A stretch of DNA of 35,009 nt from Crocosphaera watsonii WH 8501 (GTDB lineage: Bacteria; Cyanobacteriota; Cyanobacteriia; Cyanobacteriales; Microcystaceae): the NCBI RefSeq assembly GCF_000167195.1, contig NZ_AADV02000020.1:1-35009 (forward strand), read 5' to 3'. Every line of letters begins with the position of its first letter. Position 1 is the stretch's first letter. A program made the translations under genes and the position numbers. Positions 19,319 through 27,994 of this stretch are shown here, one piece after another. The notes beneath the pieces are model-generated. The model worked only from the letters and a program-made list of their open reading frames with translations, made no database searches and had not been told where the DNA came from.

Positions 19319-20026
19319 TCCGATAATTCTTTGTAATTCGTCTAAGGCTCCATCGGCTGGATCTACATTAGATGAACGAAGTTTAGCAACTAATAAATGA
19401 TGCCCACAGAAAATATATAAAGGAGCATAACATACTCCGTGATAATAACTATTAAAAAATGCCCCTTCTTGATTACCATGTACTTGGTCATCCGTGACAT
19501 CCATATCTAATATAATACTTAAGGGAGGTTTTTTATAAGACTCTAAAAAAAATTCGACAAAAGATTTTTCAATGGCTTCAAAGTTGGGTTCTATTTTATG
19601 ATAACGACTCGTTTTTTGGTCGAGAATAGTCTCAGGACAATATTCCAATCTATTAATTGTACTTTTTCCAGCTAACCATCCCTTTTTATCTTCAAGTTCA
19701 TTAAGCTTTTCTAAAGCGATCTTAAGGGCAGGATCGTGACGTAATTTATCATGGTCATTGACATCTTCATAGCCTAAAATAATTCCATAAAGCCTTTGTG
19801 CTAATAACTCATGAACGGAATGATCTACATAAGATTGATGACGATGATCTTGAAAACAGTTACCAAACTTCTCGGTAATTCCCAGTTTTTTATCCAACTC
19901 AGCTATCCAGACAATCCCCGCATCTGAAGTGATTAGTCCCCCATCAAAATTAGCGATTATTTCTTTTCCTTTCTGTTTACTAGAGTTGATTACTTGACGA
20001 GGGGTTCGGGGATGACTGGGACTCAT
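19316..20026 (-). pseudogene. IS1380-type transposase, N-terminal fragment
   Basis: About 237 residues of an IS1380-family DDE transposase starting MSPSHPRTPRQVIN. It includes the first catalytic acidic segment ILDMDVTDD (Asp174/Asp176) and HGNQEGAFF, and ends after LDELQRIIGIIR. The last codons (VLLLFSKP, to the stop at 19283) come from the palindromic scar. The second Asp and the Glu of the catalytic triad are lost, so it should be inactive. Confidence 0.85.
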
Positions 20027-20211
20027 TAAATCAGTTTAAGGTAAATTGCTTTAATAATTAAATTATAGCATATTTTATTCTAACAATCTAGTACTATTAG
20101 AGATTTTATTAATAATTTTTTTGGAAAAATGAGTGATTGATTTATCTTTTCATCTTTGTCTAATTCGGGTTGATTTTAACTTAAAATCTGACAACAGACT
20201 GTTGGTTGGGG

Positions 20212-20277
20212 AAATCTGCGATCGCTCTGTTCAAACCCACTTCCTGTAAGGCTTCTGTGTTTGGCGATCGCAGATTT
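20212..20277. repeat. Subterminal inverted repeat with two HIP1 sites (IS copy 1)
   Basis: AAATCTGCGATCGC (20212-20225) and GCGATCGCAGATTT (20264-20277) are perfect 14-bp inverted repeats just inside the right end of the element. The same structure occurs at about 30639-30704 in the other copy, so it belongs to the IS. Confidence 0.8.
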
Positions 20278-20292
20278 TGTGAGAAATTCGGG

Positions 20293-20977
20293 TTTAGCAA
20301 CTCCAGGTATTTTAAAGGAACCTTCTCCTTGGGTTAGAGTTGAAAATTATGCTGATTTTTCTATTGTCTATCAAATTGGTTTATTTATAGATAATTATGA
20401 AACAATGTTGAATATTCGCAACGATTTTGTTATTCGTATTTGGTATGCGGCGAAACGATATCATTTAACTATTCCCTATCCTATTCAGACAGAATATCAA
20501 ATGAATGTGGCAGAAATGCCCAAAGCAAACCCCATGCAGCAAGTAACAGAAGTAATGCGATCTCTACCGAATTTTGGTAATGTAGCTGCGGAAAGGTTTA
20601 TTGAAGAAGAAAACGCCAGTAATATTCGCTATTATGCCCAAGGAGAATGGGTATTTGCAGAGGGAGAAAGGATTTTAGGATTATATTTAATTTTAAATGG
20701 TCATGCCACTATTTTAGTGAGAAATAATCAGGGAGAAAACCAAGAAATTGCCTGTTTAGGAAAAGGGGAATTTTTTGGGGAGAAAATTCTCCTCACAGGG
20801 GAATGTAGTGATGTTTCTGTCATCGCTTTAGATGACTTAGAAGTTGCGGTATTATCCCCTGAAGTCGTGGCTACTTTATTAGAACAAATGCCTAGACTAT
20901 CTCAAGAGTTTAGTGAGTTATTAGAAACAAGAAGAAAAGAAGTCATCAAAGCAAAAAATAAAACTCAGGAATTTTAA
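20293..20977 (+). pseudogene. MscS-type channel with C-terminal cyclic-nucleotide-binding domain, 5'-truncated
   Basis: The native reading begins LATPGILKEPSPWVRV right at the IS end. The following FIDNYETMLNIRNDFVIRIW and IPYPIQTEYQ are typical of the cytoplasmic MscS C-terminal domain. A cNMP-binding (cap-like) domain follows (GEWVFAEGERILGLYLIL, GKGEFFGEKILL). All membrane helices and the pore segment are missing because of the IS. An apparent start inside the IS (TTG, 20261) is an artefact. Whole proteins of this type gate under membrane tension, possibly tuned by cyclic nucleotides. What remains is at most a soluble fragment, and no 5' half is present elsewhere in the window. Confidence 0.85.
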
Positions 20978-21053
20978 CACCCCTATTTTGGGATCTGGAA
21001 ATTACGTTAAACTAGAATAGTTAAAAATTTTCACTAAAACCTTTAAACAAACA

Positions 21054-21692
21054 ATGGATCTCACTGCTTTAAGAGAAAACTATACCCGTAACGGTTTAAC
21101 TAGAGATGATTTAAAAACCGATCCCTTTAAACAGTTTGAAAAGTGGTTTCAAGAAGCCACAGAAGCAGAGTTACCAGAACCAAATGCTATGAGTTTAGCC
21201 ACTGCTTCTGCTACTGGGGAACCCTCTATTAGAACAGTTCTGTTAAAATATTTTGATGAGGATGGATTTGTCTTTTTTACCAACTACGAAAGCAAAAAAG
21301 CGCAACAAATAGAAGAAAATCCTCACGTTGCTTTATTATTTTTGTGGCTTCCTTTAGAACGTCAAGTAAAAATCCAAGGAACTGCTACCAAAATTCCTAC
21401 AGCAGAGTCCTTGAATTACTTTACCAGTCGTCCAAGAGGCAGTCAATTAGGGGCTTGGTGTTCGGCACAAAGTTCCGTTATTTCCTCACGAAAACTGTTA
21501 GAAATGAAGTTTGAAGAATTAAAGTATAAATTTCAACATGGGGAGATCCCTTTACCTTCTTTTTGGGGAGGATATCGAGTTAAACCGAAAAGGTTTGAAT
21601 TTTGGCAAGGACGACCAAACCGTTTACACGATCGCTTCTCTTATACTTTAAAAGAGGAAACAACCTGGGAAATTGCTCGTTTAGCCCCCTAA
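21054..21692 (+). CDS. pdxH: Pyridoxamine 5'-phosphate oxidase
   Basis: A 212-residue cytoplasmic FMN enzyme oxidising pyridoxamine/pyridoxine 5'-phosphate to PLP. Diagnostic segments include RENYTRNGL, the FMN/substrate-binding [43 protein letters not shown], and the C-terminal [13 protein letters not shown]. Length matches the family (about 210-220). Its stop codon directly abuts the stop of the convergent gun4. The upstream 76 nt separate it from the mscS remnant, and an AT-rich promoter may lie there. The gene looks intact. Confidence 0.95.
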   Translation: MDLTALRENYTRNGLTRDDLKTDPFKQFEKWFQEATEAELPEPNAMSLATASATGEPSIRTVLLKYFDEDGFVFFTNYESKKAQQIEENPHVALLFLWLPLERQVKIQGTATKIPTAESLNYFTSRPRGSQLGAWCSAQSSVISSRKLLEMKFEELKYKFQHGEIPLPSFWGGYRVKPKRFEFWQGRPNRLHDRFSYTLKEETTWEIARLAP

Positions 21693-22433
21693 TTATCCAT
21701 TGTTCATTGTGAATTCAGACCAAGCAGGATGGGCAAATAAAGAAGCAGCTACCCTTACCCCTCTTAGTTGATTTAAGAGGGGAAGATGGCCAACTGGCGC
21801 ACTCATATCCCAAGTAAATTGATTAGGGTATTGAGTCCAATTATTATCATTTTTCCAGCCAATTTTTGGCCATAATTTAGGAAAGTCTTTCCCCACGGAT
21901 AACCATAACTTTCGTTGTACAGAAAAGCCAAATTTTCCCTCTGAATGCAACCGCCATAAGTTATCAATGGTTTGTAAATCCGTTGTAGGAAACTGGTCTA
22001 CTTCTGTAAAATAAACCCATTTACGCTGTACTGCCCCATGTCCAGCTAATTCACACAAGAGACGACGGGTGAGGGTATCTGCGTCTTGAAACTTTTGTTC
22101 AACTAACAATTGATTCAGGGGTTGATAATCGAGATTACGTTGAGAATTAAGAGGTATAATACCATCAGGAAAATGGGCTTTAATAAATTCTTCTGTAATG
22201 GGTTCTTTTAATGTATAAAGCTGCCCATAGACTTTACCTCGTACAATATCAACTTCATTAACATCCGATGTTTGTAGAAACTTCATTAATACTTGCCAAC
22301 CTTCTTCTCTAAGTGCGATTAATTGGGGAATTAATTGAAGTTGGTCTTTTTGTTTCCCGTTAATAAACTTATCTGTCAGTTGGGAAAGATTTTCGTCTGT
22401 ATTTTCGATTGTAGCGGTTTGCTGGTTAGTCAT
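21693..22433 (-). CDS. gun4: Gun4, tetrapyrrole-binding regulator of Mg-chelatase
   Basis: A 246-residue protein with an N-terminal helical-bundle domain and the GUN4 core (about 90-240): LNQLLVEQKFQDADTLT, WVYFTEVDQFP, LWRLHSEGKFGFSVQ, and NQFTWDMSAPVGHLP. Gun4 binds protoporphyrin IX and Mg-protoporphyrin and stimulates ChlH of Mg-chelatase in chlorophyll synthesis. Length and two-domain layout match the true cyanobacterial Gun4 rather than GUN4-kinase fusions. It converges with pdxH with no gap between the stop codons. Confidence 0.93.
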   Translation of the reverse strand: MTNQQTATIENTDENLSQLTDKFINGKQKDQLQLIPQLIALREEGWQVLMKFLQTSDVNEVDIVRGKVYGQLYTLKEPITEEFIKAHFPDGIIPLNSQRNLDYQPLNQLLVEQKFQDADTLTRRLLCELAGHGAVQRKWVYFTEVDQFPTTDLQTIDNLWRLHSEGKFGFSVQRKLWLSVGKDFPKLWPKIGWKNDNNWTQYPNQFTWDMSAPVGHLPLLNQLRGVRVAASLFAHPAWSEFTMNNG

Positions 22434-22614
22434 AAAACTATTCTGGGAAACTAACAGTAATGCTTTTTATTGTTTAGATCCATATTAGTTAGCTAACATA
22501 AATCTAAAGTTTTATCAAGACCACTGTGTAATAGGAAAAAAGGACAATGATCACTCATTGACCGCTACTAATATTATCTCAAAAAGAGGCTAACTTTAGA
22601 AGCCAAATCATCGA

Positions 22615-22857
22615 TTAATTTAAGTCATGACCCAAAATTTCGGGTTCAGTAAGTTCGTCTGACATTTCTAAAACAGCGCGGATCACTGGTTTCATCAGAG
22701 AAGGATCTCCCTTTTCATCATCCTCAAAACGACAACGTTTTGCCCTTCTCGAAACTTGTTCCACAATACGATAACGGTTTGAAGCCGCACTCATCAAGCG
22801 ATGGGCTCGCTCCACCATTTCACCAGAACTAACAGAAAAATCTCTAAGCATTGTCAT
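22615..22857 (-). CDS. rpoZ: RNA polymerase omega subunit (cyanobacterial type)
   Basis: 80 residues. LMSAASNRYRIVEQVSRRAK followed by MKPVIRAVLEMSDELTEPEI is the cyanobacterial omega signature. Omega assists assembly and stability of the beta-prime subunit of RNA polymerase and, in cyanobacteria, association of the principal sigma factor. The annotated ATG (22857-22855) overlaps by one base the stop of a three-codon ORF that sits nearer the Shine-Dalgarno. The C-terminal tail is short, and the gene appears intact. Confidence 0.9.
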   Translation of the reverse strand: MTMLRDFSVSSGEMVERAHRLMSAASNRYRIVEQVSRRAKRCRFEDDEKGDPSLMKPVIRAVLEMSDELTEPEILGHDLN

Positions 22858-22878
22858 TAATCACTCATAACCGCCTCC
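22857..22878 (-). promoter_or_regulatory. Shine-Dalgarno plus three-codon upstream ORF overlapping the rpoZ start
   Basis: On the minus strand AAGGAGG is followed by CGGTT and ATG AGT GAT TAA; the final A of TAA is the first base of the rpoZ ATG. The strong site is thus best spaced for the mini-ORF, suggesting that rpoZ is translated by termination-reinitiation. Confidence 0.5.
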
Positions 22879-23004
22879 TTGACACTACCAAACGAGGGTA
22901 AAGAACAATGGAAGAGGAGGATAGGGAAAGATTAATATCTATGAGGCAGAAAGTGAAGGGCTCTCCCTTATTTATGGTGATCAGGAAATTTTACCTGATC
23001 GTAG

Positions 23005-23072
23005 GGTGGGTTAGGTGCGGATTTGATTTTGATAAAAACTTATGATGTTTTTATTCGCACCGTAACCCACCA
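23005..23072. repeat. GGTGGGTTA palindromic repeat, copy 1
   Basis: GGTGGGTTAGGTGCG pairs with CGCACCGTAACCCACC across a loop of about 35 nt. This is a typical cyanobacterial intergenic hairpin element. Confidence 0.65.
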
Positions 23073-23125
23073 TTTTAAATATGTAGTCTGTTGTACTTTT
23101 TACACCACACTGTCGGGAGAGCCAT

Positions 23126-23266
23126 CCTAAACAGCTAAAATCAGCAGAAAACTGGGAAAAAGCCATTTATACAGAAGCAGAATTTAATTTTATTAGAGGT
23201 GAATGGACTCCCAAAGATAAAGCAGCAAATGAAGCCAAAATCCAGGAAATTAGAGACTTAAACTAA
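23126..23266 (+). pseudogene. C-terminal remnant of an unrecognised gene
   Basis: An open stretch of 46 codons to TAA (23264-23266) reading PKQLKSAENWEKAIY and then EAEFNFIRGEWTPKDKAANE. Codon use and composition look coding, but there is no start or upstream part. It is bracketed by the two GGTGGGTTA palindromes. I do not recognise the family. Confidence 0.45.
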
Positions 23267-23274
23267 TTGGATCT

Positions 23275-23342
23275 GGTGGGTTACGGCGAGTTAACCTATC
23301 AATAATTACTATCAACTCCTAATTATCGCCTAACCCACCCTA
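23275..23342. repeat. GGTGGGTTA palindromic repeat, copy 2
   Basis: GGTGGGTTACGGCGA pairs with ATCGCCTAACCCACC across an AT-rich loop. The arms match those of copy 1, but the loop differs. Confidence 0.65.
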
Positions 23343-23406
23343 CGCAAAGGTTTAACGTTTAGCTGTAGGCCGATGCACTCCCCACCTTACTCGGTCAAAC
23401 TATACA

Positions 23407-24558
23407 TCAACTCTTGAACACTTGGGATGCAGCAGCAATACCAGCACCAGAAGTGGCTCCCTGATGACCTAACTTTTGTAATGTGGCTTCTAAAGCAGCG
23501 ATCGCAGTTAACACATCTCGTTCACTGACAAACCCTAAATGGCCAATGCGGAAGATTTTCCCTTTGAGGTGATCTTGTCCACCAGCTAAGGCAATATCAA
23601 ATTCTTTTTTCATGGTAGAACGAATAGCCTCTGCTTCAACCGTAGAAGGCATAACCGCAGTAACAGCGTAACTAGCCACTTCATCGGCAGCAAAGGGGGA
23701 TAACCCTAAACCTTTAACCGCGGCACGGGTGGCTTGGGTTAAGCGTTGATGACGGGTAAACATGGCTTCTAACCCTTCTGCTTTCATCATCTCTAAAGCC
23801 ACTTGTAACCCATACATGAGGTTGACTGGGGGGGTAAAAGGGGAACTACTTTTATCCGTTGCTTTTTTGTAAGCCCCTAAATCTAAATAAAACTTAGGTA
23901 AAGTAGCTGTTTCGTAGGCTTTCCAAGCTTTAGGACCAACAGCTACAAATCCTAGTCCGGGAGGGATCATATAGCCTTTTTGGGAGCCTGAGGCCACCAT
24001 ATCGAGTCCCCATTCATCCATTGGTACATTGACAGCACCTAAACTGGTGACAGCATCCACCATGATTAAGGCTTCTCCGTGTGCCTTAACATAGCTATTG
24101 ATGGTTTGAAGGTCATTGAGAACCCCTGTAGAGGTCTCAGAATGGGTGATAATAACCGCTTTGATGCTTTTATCGGTATCGGCTTCTAACTTGGTTTTAA
24201 AGGCTTCTGGATCGAGGGGTTTACCCCATTCTGCGGTGATTTCTTCTACTTCTAAGCCAAAGGCACGGGAAATTTTTCCCCAACGTTCCCCGAACTTGCC
24301 GTTATTCCCCACTAAAACGCGATCGCCAGCACTCAAGAAATTGATAATTCCGGCTTCCATGGCCCCAGTACCACTGGTGGTTAACATGAGGACATCGTTT
24401 TGAGTCTGATGAAGCCATTTGAGGTTTTCGGTAATTTCCCCAATAATTTGGCTAAAATCTCCACTACGGTGTCCAATGGGATGTTTAGCCATTGCTAAAA
24501 GAACACTCTCAGGGACAGGGGTTGGCCCTGGAATCATCAGCATATGTTTATCTTGCAT
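23407..24558 (-). CDS. Class V aminotransferase (alanine/serine-glyoxylate aminotransferase)
   Basis: A 383-residue PLP enzyme. It opens MLMIPGPTPVPESVLLAM, has the PLP-phosphate loop TTSGTGAMEA, and carries the Schiff-base lysine Lys194 in SGSQKGYM. These are hallmarks of the small soluble hydrogenase-subunit/alanine-glyoxylate aminotransferase group. The probable reaction is transamination of glyoxylate with alanine or serine, which in cyanobacteria fits photorespiratory glycolate recycling. Substrate preference cannot be read from sequence. An AGGAG ribosome-binding site precedes the ATG. Full length. Confidence 0.92.
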   Translation of the reverse strand: MQDKHMLMIPGPTPVPESVLLAMAKHPIGHRSGDFSQIIGEITENLKWLHQTQNDVLMLTTSGTGAMEAGIINFLSAGDRVLVGNNGKFGERWGKISRAFGLEVEEITAEWGKPLDPEAFKTKLEADTDKSIKAVIITHSETSTGVLNDLQTINSYVKAHGEALIMVDAVTSLGAVNVPMDEWGLDMVASGSQKGYMIPPGLGFVAVGPKAWKAYETATLPKFYLDLGAYKKATDKSSSPFTPPVNLMYGLQVALEMMKAEGLEAMFTRHQRLTQATRAAVKGLGLSPFAADEVASYAVTAVMPSTVEAEAIRSTMKKEFDIALAGGQDHLKGKIFRIGHLGFVSERDVLTAIAALEATLQKLGHQGATSGAGIAAASQVFKS

Positions 24559-24734
24559 TCAGTCTTTACTCCTGCTTCTTTTTTCTCGATAGATCAGCCC
24601 CTGTTTTTTCCACAGAGATAGGTTGCTGCCAAGAATTAATTGACCTGTTCCTTTCCAGACTAAAAAAATCCTCGTCTCCTATGGGTTTTTTTAAGCATTA
24701 ATTCAGATTTTGTGACTGGGGAGAGGTGATTATC

Positions 24735-25454
24735 CTATGAAGGATGAGAAGATAGCCAAGCAGCAATTTGTGGAGTTTGACTAATAATAGTTTTCAATGC
24801 CTCTAATTTAGGATAATTTTTAAATATATCTTTTGGGGGTTCATAGGGGCCAAACGGTTCCTTAATGTAGAAAGATACTGAGTCATCGGTCCAATGGGAG
24901 GCATAGGGATCTAAAGTATCTAGCAGGTCAAATACAGCTAAATCTGCCCAAGTTATTGAATCAGTAATCAAAGATGATGAACTTTTGTTATTAGAAATTA
25001 TTTGCTCAAAGGTGTCAAAATGTGATGGCAAAATAACTTTAAAAAATTCATCAAGTTTTTCTACTTTTTCTTGGTCAGAGCGCATAGTCATGACAAACTT
25101 TCCTTCTTTGGTTACTCGATCAACATAACAGCCATAAAATAAGTCTAATAAGTCTCGCCAAGCATCAACAACCATATCAGATAAACCAGCTTCAATGTCA
25201 TTTGATGGGTACAAATCAGCTAATTTAGCAGCATAACGAGCCATGGCACAAGATTGGCCGATGATCTGATCGTCTACCATAAGCACTGGTAGTTGCTGAA
25301 AGGGCAGTTTTCCTCCATCTCTCATTGAAAGATATTCAGAAAAAGAAAGTCTTTGATCGCTAAAAGGTATTTGACCATAAACCAAAACAAGACGAGTTAG
25401 TTCGGCTCTACCTTTACCATCATTGAAATAAAATACAATAACATTTTTGCTCAT
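24735..25454 (-). CDS. Glutathione S-transferase-like protein (sigma/Nter-thioredoxin type)
   Basis: 239 residues. An N-terminal thioredoxin-like domain opens VIVFYFNDGKGRAELTRLVL, with the cis-Pro in QQLPVLMVDD and the glutathione-binding QSCAMARYAA (Gln-Ser). A helical C-terminal domain contains SITWADLAVFDLL. The pattern resembles sigma-class and prostaglandin-D-synthase-like GSTs. It probably conjugates or reduces electrophiles with glutathione; the substrate is unknown. AGGAGAGGG precedes the ATG. It is separated by 176 nt from the aminotransferase on the same strand. Confidence 0.88.
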   Translation of the reverse strand: MSKNVIVFYFNDGKGRAELTRLVLVYGQIPFSDQRLSFSEYLSMRDGGKLPFQQLPVLMVDDQIIGQSCAMARYAAKLADLYPSNDIEAGLSDMVVDAWRDLLDLFYGCYVDRVTKEGKFVMTMRSDQEKVEKLDEFFKVILPSHFDTFEQIISNNKSSSSLITDSITWADLAVFDLLDTLDPYASHWTDDSVSFYIKEPFGPYEPPKDIFKNYPKLEALKTIISQTPQIAAWLSSHPS

Positions 25455-25512
25455 TTCCCTCTCCTCTTTAGCAACGAAAAATTAATACAAAATTAATTAA
25501 ATTAGCTTAATT

Positions 25513-26268
25513 TTACTGGCTCAAAGCCTTCAAAAAACTTTGCATACTAGCGAAAATTCCTCCTTTTTTCGGTTGAGGTTGATTGCTGTCATCTTCTTCC
25601 CCTTTTAAAGCATTATTAACTAAAATATCTAAGGCTTCTCCCATGGGTTTTTGCCCTTGTTCGGCAATTAATTCATAACCATCTTCTTTTTCTAAGAATA
25701 CTAACCAAGGGGAGGGATAGGAACGTAATACCACCACATCGTCTAAAGGACGAAAATAATACACAGATTCTAATGTACTAATAAACCTGTCTCGTAGTTG
25801 ACGGGCTGCGTAACCAATGCCCACAATAGAGACATCTTCTAATTGAGGAATTAGCAGAATAACGGGGCGATCGCCGGCTAACTCACACAATTTTTCCACC
25901 GTTTCTACTTCCACTGAAGAGGGACAAACTAATAAAAAGATTTCATCGGCTTCAGAAATTTTCCTTTCTATACCTGTTGCTCGACTGCCTAAGTCTGTTA
26001 CCCGAAAAGGGGTTTCTCCCCAGTCTCTTCTGGCTAAGGCCGCGGCCCCAGTGTCGGGAAAAATAACTTTTAACCCTGATTGTTGCCCTTCAAATAAAGT
26101 GGTAAACTCTAGAGCCAATGCTTGAGCTTGTATGGCAATTTCTGGGATAACAATTTCTAAACAAATACGTCCAACTCCAGATTCTAGGGCAATTTTCGCT
26201 GCTTCTTTGGCTTGGGAAACTGCTTGTTCTAAACTGTTGGGAACTTCAACCATGATGGGGTTTTTCAA
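25513..26268 (-). CDS. DUF1995 family protein
   Basis: 251 residues, soluble, no signal peptide or membrane segment. The family is found in cyanobacteria and plastids (including LPA3-like proteins). Visible features are VEVPNSLEQAVSQAKEA at the start, LKVIFPDTGAAALARRDWG, and a Rossmann-like repetition of hydrophobic strands (EIFLLVCPSSVE, RPVILLIPQLED). The C-terminal YYFRPLDDVVVLRSYPSPW is also typical. No catalytic motif is seen. Biochemical function is unknown, and a link to photosynthetic assembly is only by analogy to plant members. Confidence 0.8.
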   Translation of the reverse strand: MKNPIMVEVPNSLEQAVSQAKEAAKIALESGVGRICLEIVIPEIAIQAQALALEFTTLFEGQQSGLKVIFPDTGAAALARRDWGETPFRVTDLGSRATGIERKISEADEIFLLVCPSSVEVETVEKLCELAGDRPVILLIPQLEDVSIVGIGYAARQLRDRFISTLESVYYFRPLDDVVVLRSYPSPWLVFLEKEDGYELIAEQGQKPMGEALDILVNNALKGEEDDSNQPQPKKGGIFASMQSFLKALSQ

Positions 26269-26636
26269 TAATGGACAATGGATAATGGATAATGGATAAT
26301 TGCCTCTTCCTAAAAGAGAAGAGGATTGAAAAAGAGGAAATAGTTGATTTTTTCTCCTTGGAAGGAAAGGTTTTCAATTGAATTAATTAAACCTGAGTGC
26401 GGAATTCGGAGTTAGGAGTTCCGAGTAGGGGTCAACGGCCGTTGCCCCCTACATTGTTAACGAAAGAATCAGTGTTTGAAACTTCTGATTTTGATGAGTT
26501 GTCTATAAATTTCCTTATATCGAACTCAAGTTAATTAATTATCAATTATCCATTGCTAAGAGGCGATCTCTACTCTTATTGTACAAGAGTGAGCGACAAT
26601 GGAAAATAGATAGCTTGATAGTAAGAGTAAAATAAG
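26269..26636. other. 368-nt divergent intergenic region with simple repeats
   Basis: Contains a (GGATAAT)n-like tandem stretch at about 26271-26300 and a cyanobacterial CGGAGTTAGGAGTTCCGAG repeat at about 26405-26428, then AT-rich sequence that should include the promoters of the two divergent genes. No coding potential is seen. Confidence 0.55.
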
Positions 26637-27206
26637 ATGATTATTGGTATTTTAGCGATCCTTTCTGCATCCGCAGCGGCCGGCATGAGAATTGCGTTAC
26701 CTTTATTAATTGTGGGCTTGCTTCGTAGTGATTTATGGTCACAAGTTCCTTTACTTTCTGCCATTCCGCCTCCAGTTTTGATTGGAATTTTAACCAGTTG
26801 GTCTTTGTTTGAGTTATTTGGTTCAAAAAAGTTATTAGGACAGAGAATTTTACAGATTATACAATTGATTTTTAGTCCTTTGGTGGGCGGTTTATTAGCG
26901 GTTACTGTGGTTAAAATAGCTAATTTAGAAATGAGTCCTTTATGGTTAATTGGAGTTATTGGGGGATTATTAGCTTTGGTTTTAAAATTAGTCCAAGTTG
27001 GGTGGTTTTTTCGCTTAAGAGGTTTACCTATATGGGTTATTTTTATTGAAGATATTATTTGTATTTTATTAGTTTTGTTTACTTTTGATGCCCCACAAAA
27101 TGGGGGCTTAATTGCTTTGCTGTTGTTATGGATCGCTATCAGAAGTTCAACTGCTTGGCGCAAATGGTATCAGCAAAGTAGTCAAGTTTCTGATACTGAT
27201 AACTGA
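26637..27206 (+). CDS. DUF4126 integral membrane protein
   Basis: 189 residues with about five hydrophobic helices: an N-terminal SASAAAGMRIALPLLIVGLL segment, then VLIGILTSWSLFELFG, LIFSPLVGGLLAVTVV, LIGVIGGLLALVLKL, and IEDIICILLVLF. The SAxxAGxR motif near the first helix is characteristic of DUF4126. Function is unknown. The overlapping reverse frames here are shadows with Asn/Ile/Lys-rich noise. It converges with the GST gene at 27215, leaving eight bases. Confidence 0.82.
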   Translation: MIIGILAILSASAAAGMRIALPLLIVGLLRSDLWSQVPLLSAIPPPVLIGILTSWSLFELFGSKKLLGQRILQIIQLIFSPLVGGLLAVTVVKIANLEMSPLWLIGVIGGLLALVLKLVQVGWFFRLRGLPIWVIFIEDIICILLVLFTFDAPQNGGLIALLLLWIAIRSSTAWRKWYQQSSQVSDTDN

Positions 27207-27214
27207 ATTTAACT

Positions 27215-27901
27215 TTATCTTCTTCCCTGGTTAAATAAAATCTTTTTAGATTCTTCTGTAATAGTTGCTCCCGTTTTCAAGTTTTTAGATATTTCATAAG
27301 CTTTTTGTACAGCCGGACGATTTTGTACAGCTTCAAACCATCTTTTAAGATTAGGAAAATATTCTAAGTTTTGCTGTTGTTGTTGATGGGGTACTATCCA
27401 AGGATAAACTGCCATATCGGCAATTGAATAATCCTTTGCGATATATTCCCTATCCTGTAAACATTTATCTAAAACCCCATAAAGTCGTTCCGTTTCTTTG
27501 ACATATCTATTAATAGCGTAGGGTACTTTTTCTGGAGCATACTGACTAAAATGATGATTTTGACCTAACATGGGTCCCAGTCCTCCCATTTGCCAAAATA
27601 ACCACTGCATAACCTCCATTTCCCCCCGTATATCTGTAGGTAAAAATTGGTTGATTTTCTTGGCTAAATATAATAGAATCGCCCCCGATTCAAAAATACT
27701 AATGGGTTCACCACCATCAACAGGTGAATGGTCAATAATAGCAGGAATACGATTATTAGGAGAAATTTTCAGAAAATCAGGATAAAATTGTTCTCCTTTG
27801 CCAATATTAACTAATTTAATATCATAGTTTAATTGAGCTTCTTCTAAAAAAATCGTGATTTTGTGGCCGTTGGGGGTTGTCCAATAGTAGAGATCAATCA
27901 T
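27215..27901 (-). CDS. YfcG-like glutathione S-transferase
   Basis: 228 residues. The N-terminal thioredoxin fold begins MIDLYYWTTPNGHKITIFLE with the TPNGxK motif of nu-class (YfcG/YghU) GSTs. GKGEQFYPDFLKISPNNRIPAI and FESGAILLYLA complete the glutathione site. The helical domain includes QMGGLGPMLGQNHHF and SIADMAVYPWIV. E. coli relatives act mainly as disulphide-bond reductases with glutathione. Intact, and the length matches the family. It is unrelated in detail to the other GST in this window. Confidence 0.9.
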   Translation of the reverse strand: MIDLYYWTTPNGHKITIFLEEAQLNYDIKLVNIGKGEQFYPDFLKISPNNRIPAIIDHSPVDGGEPISIFESGAILLYLAKKINQFLPTDIRGEMEVMQWLFWQMGGLGPMLGQNHHFSQYAPEKVPYAINRYVKETERLYGVLDKCLQDREYIAKDYSIADMAVYPWIVPHQQQQQNLEYFPNLKRWFEAVQNRPAVQKAYEISKNLKTGATITEESKKILFNQGRR

Positions 27902-27994
27902 AATTATTTATTGTCACAACACACCCGAAATTGTACCTCATTATGTAATAATTTAGGTAATAATTGTGCAAGCTTTACCAGATTTGTTTGATTA

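Larger units (their letters stand above)
19143..20292 (-). mobile_element. IS1380-like element, internally deleted copy
   Basis: The ends read CCCGGATTTCTCACAAA (left) and TTTTGTGAGAAATTCGGG (right), a near-perfect inverted pair shared with the copy at 28722-30718. The two copies are nearly identical where they overlap. This copy is 1150 bp against about 1997 bp because the 3' half of the transposase is deleted. At the deletion point (about 19280-19318) sits a hairpin. Flanking pentamers (CTAAC left, TTTAG right) are not a duplication. The right end cuts into a mechanosensitive-channel gene. Confidence 0.85.
22858..23406. other. 549-nt intergenic region with hairpins and a gene remnant
   Basis: It holds the rpoZ upstream region, a GATCAGG/CCTGATC hairpin (22979-23000), two related GGTGGGTTA palindromes and a short coding remnant, listed separately. 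No intact gene is seen. Confidence 0.6.

Noticed and set aside
20261-20292. Apparent TTG start of the mscS/cNMP ORF.
   Set aside because: These bases are the IS terminus, identical in the other copy; the ORF only reads through by chance.
26576-27163. Long reverse ORF (195 codons) over the DUF4126 gene.
   Set aside because: Composition is Asn/Lys/Ile/Pro-rich noise, and the forward frame has clear membrane helices and the DUF4126 motif.
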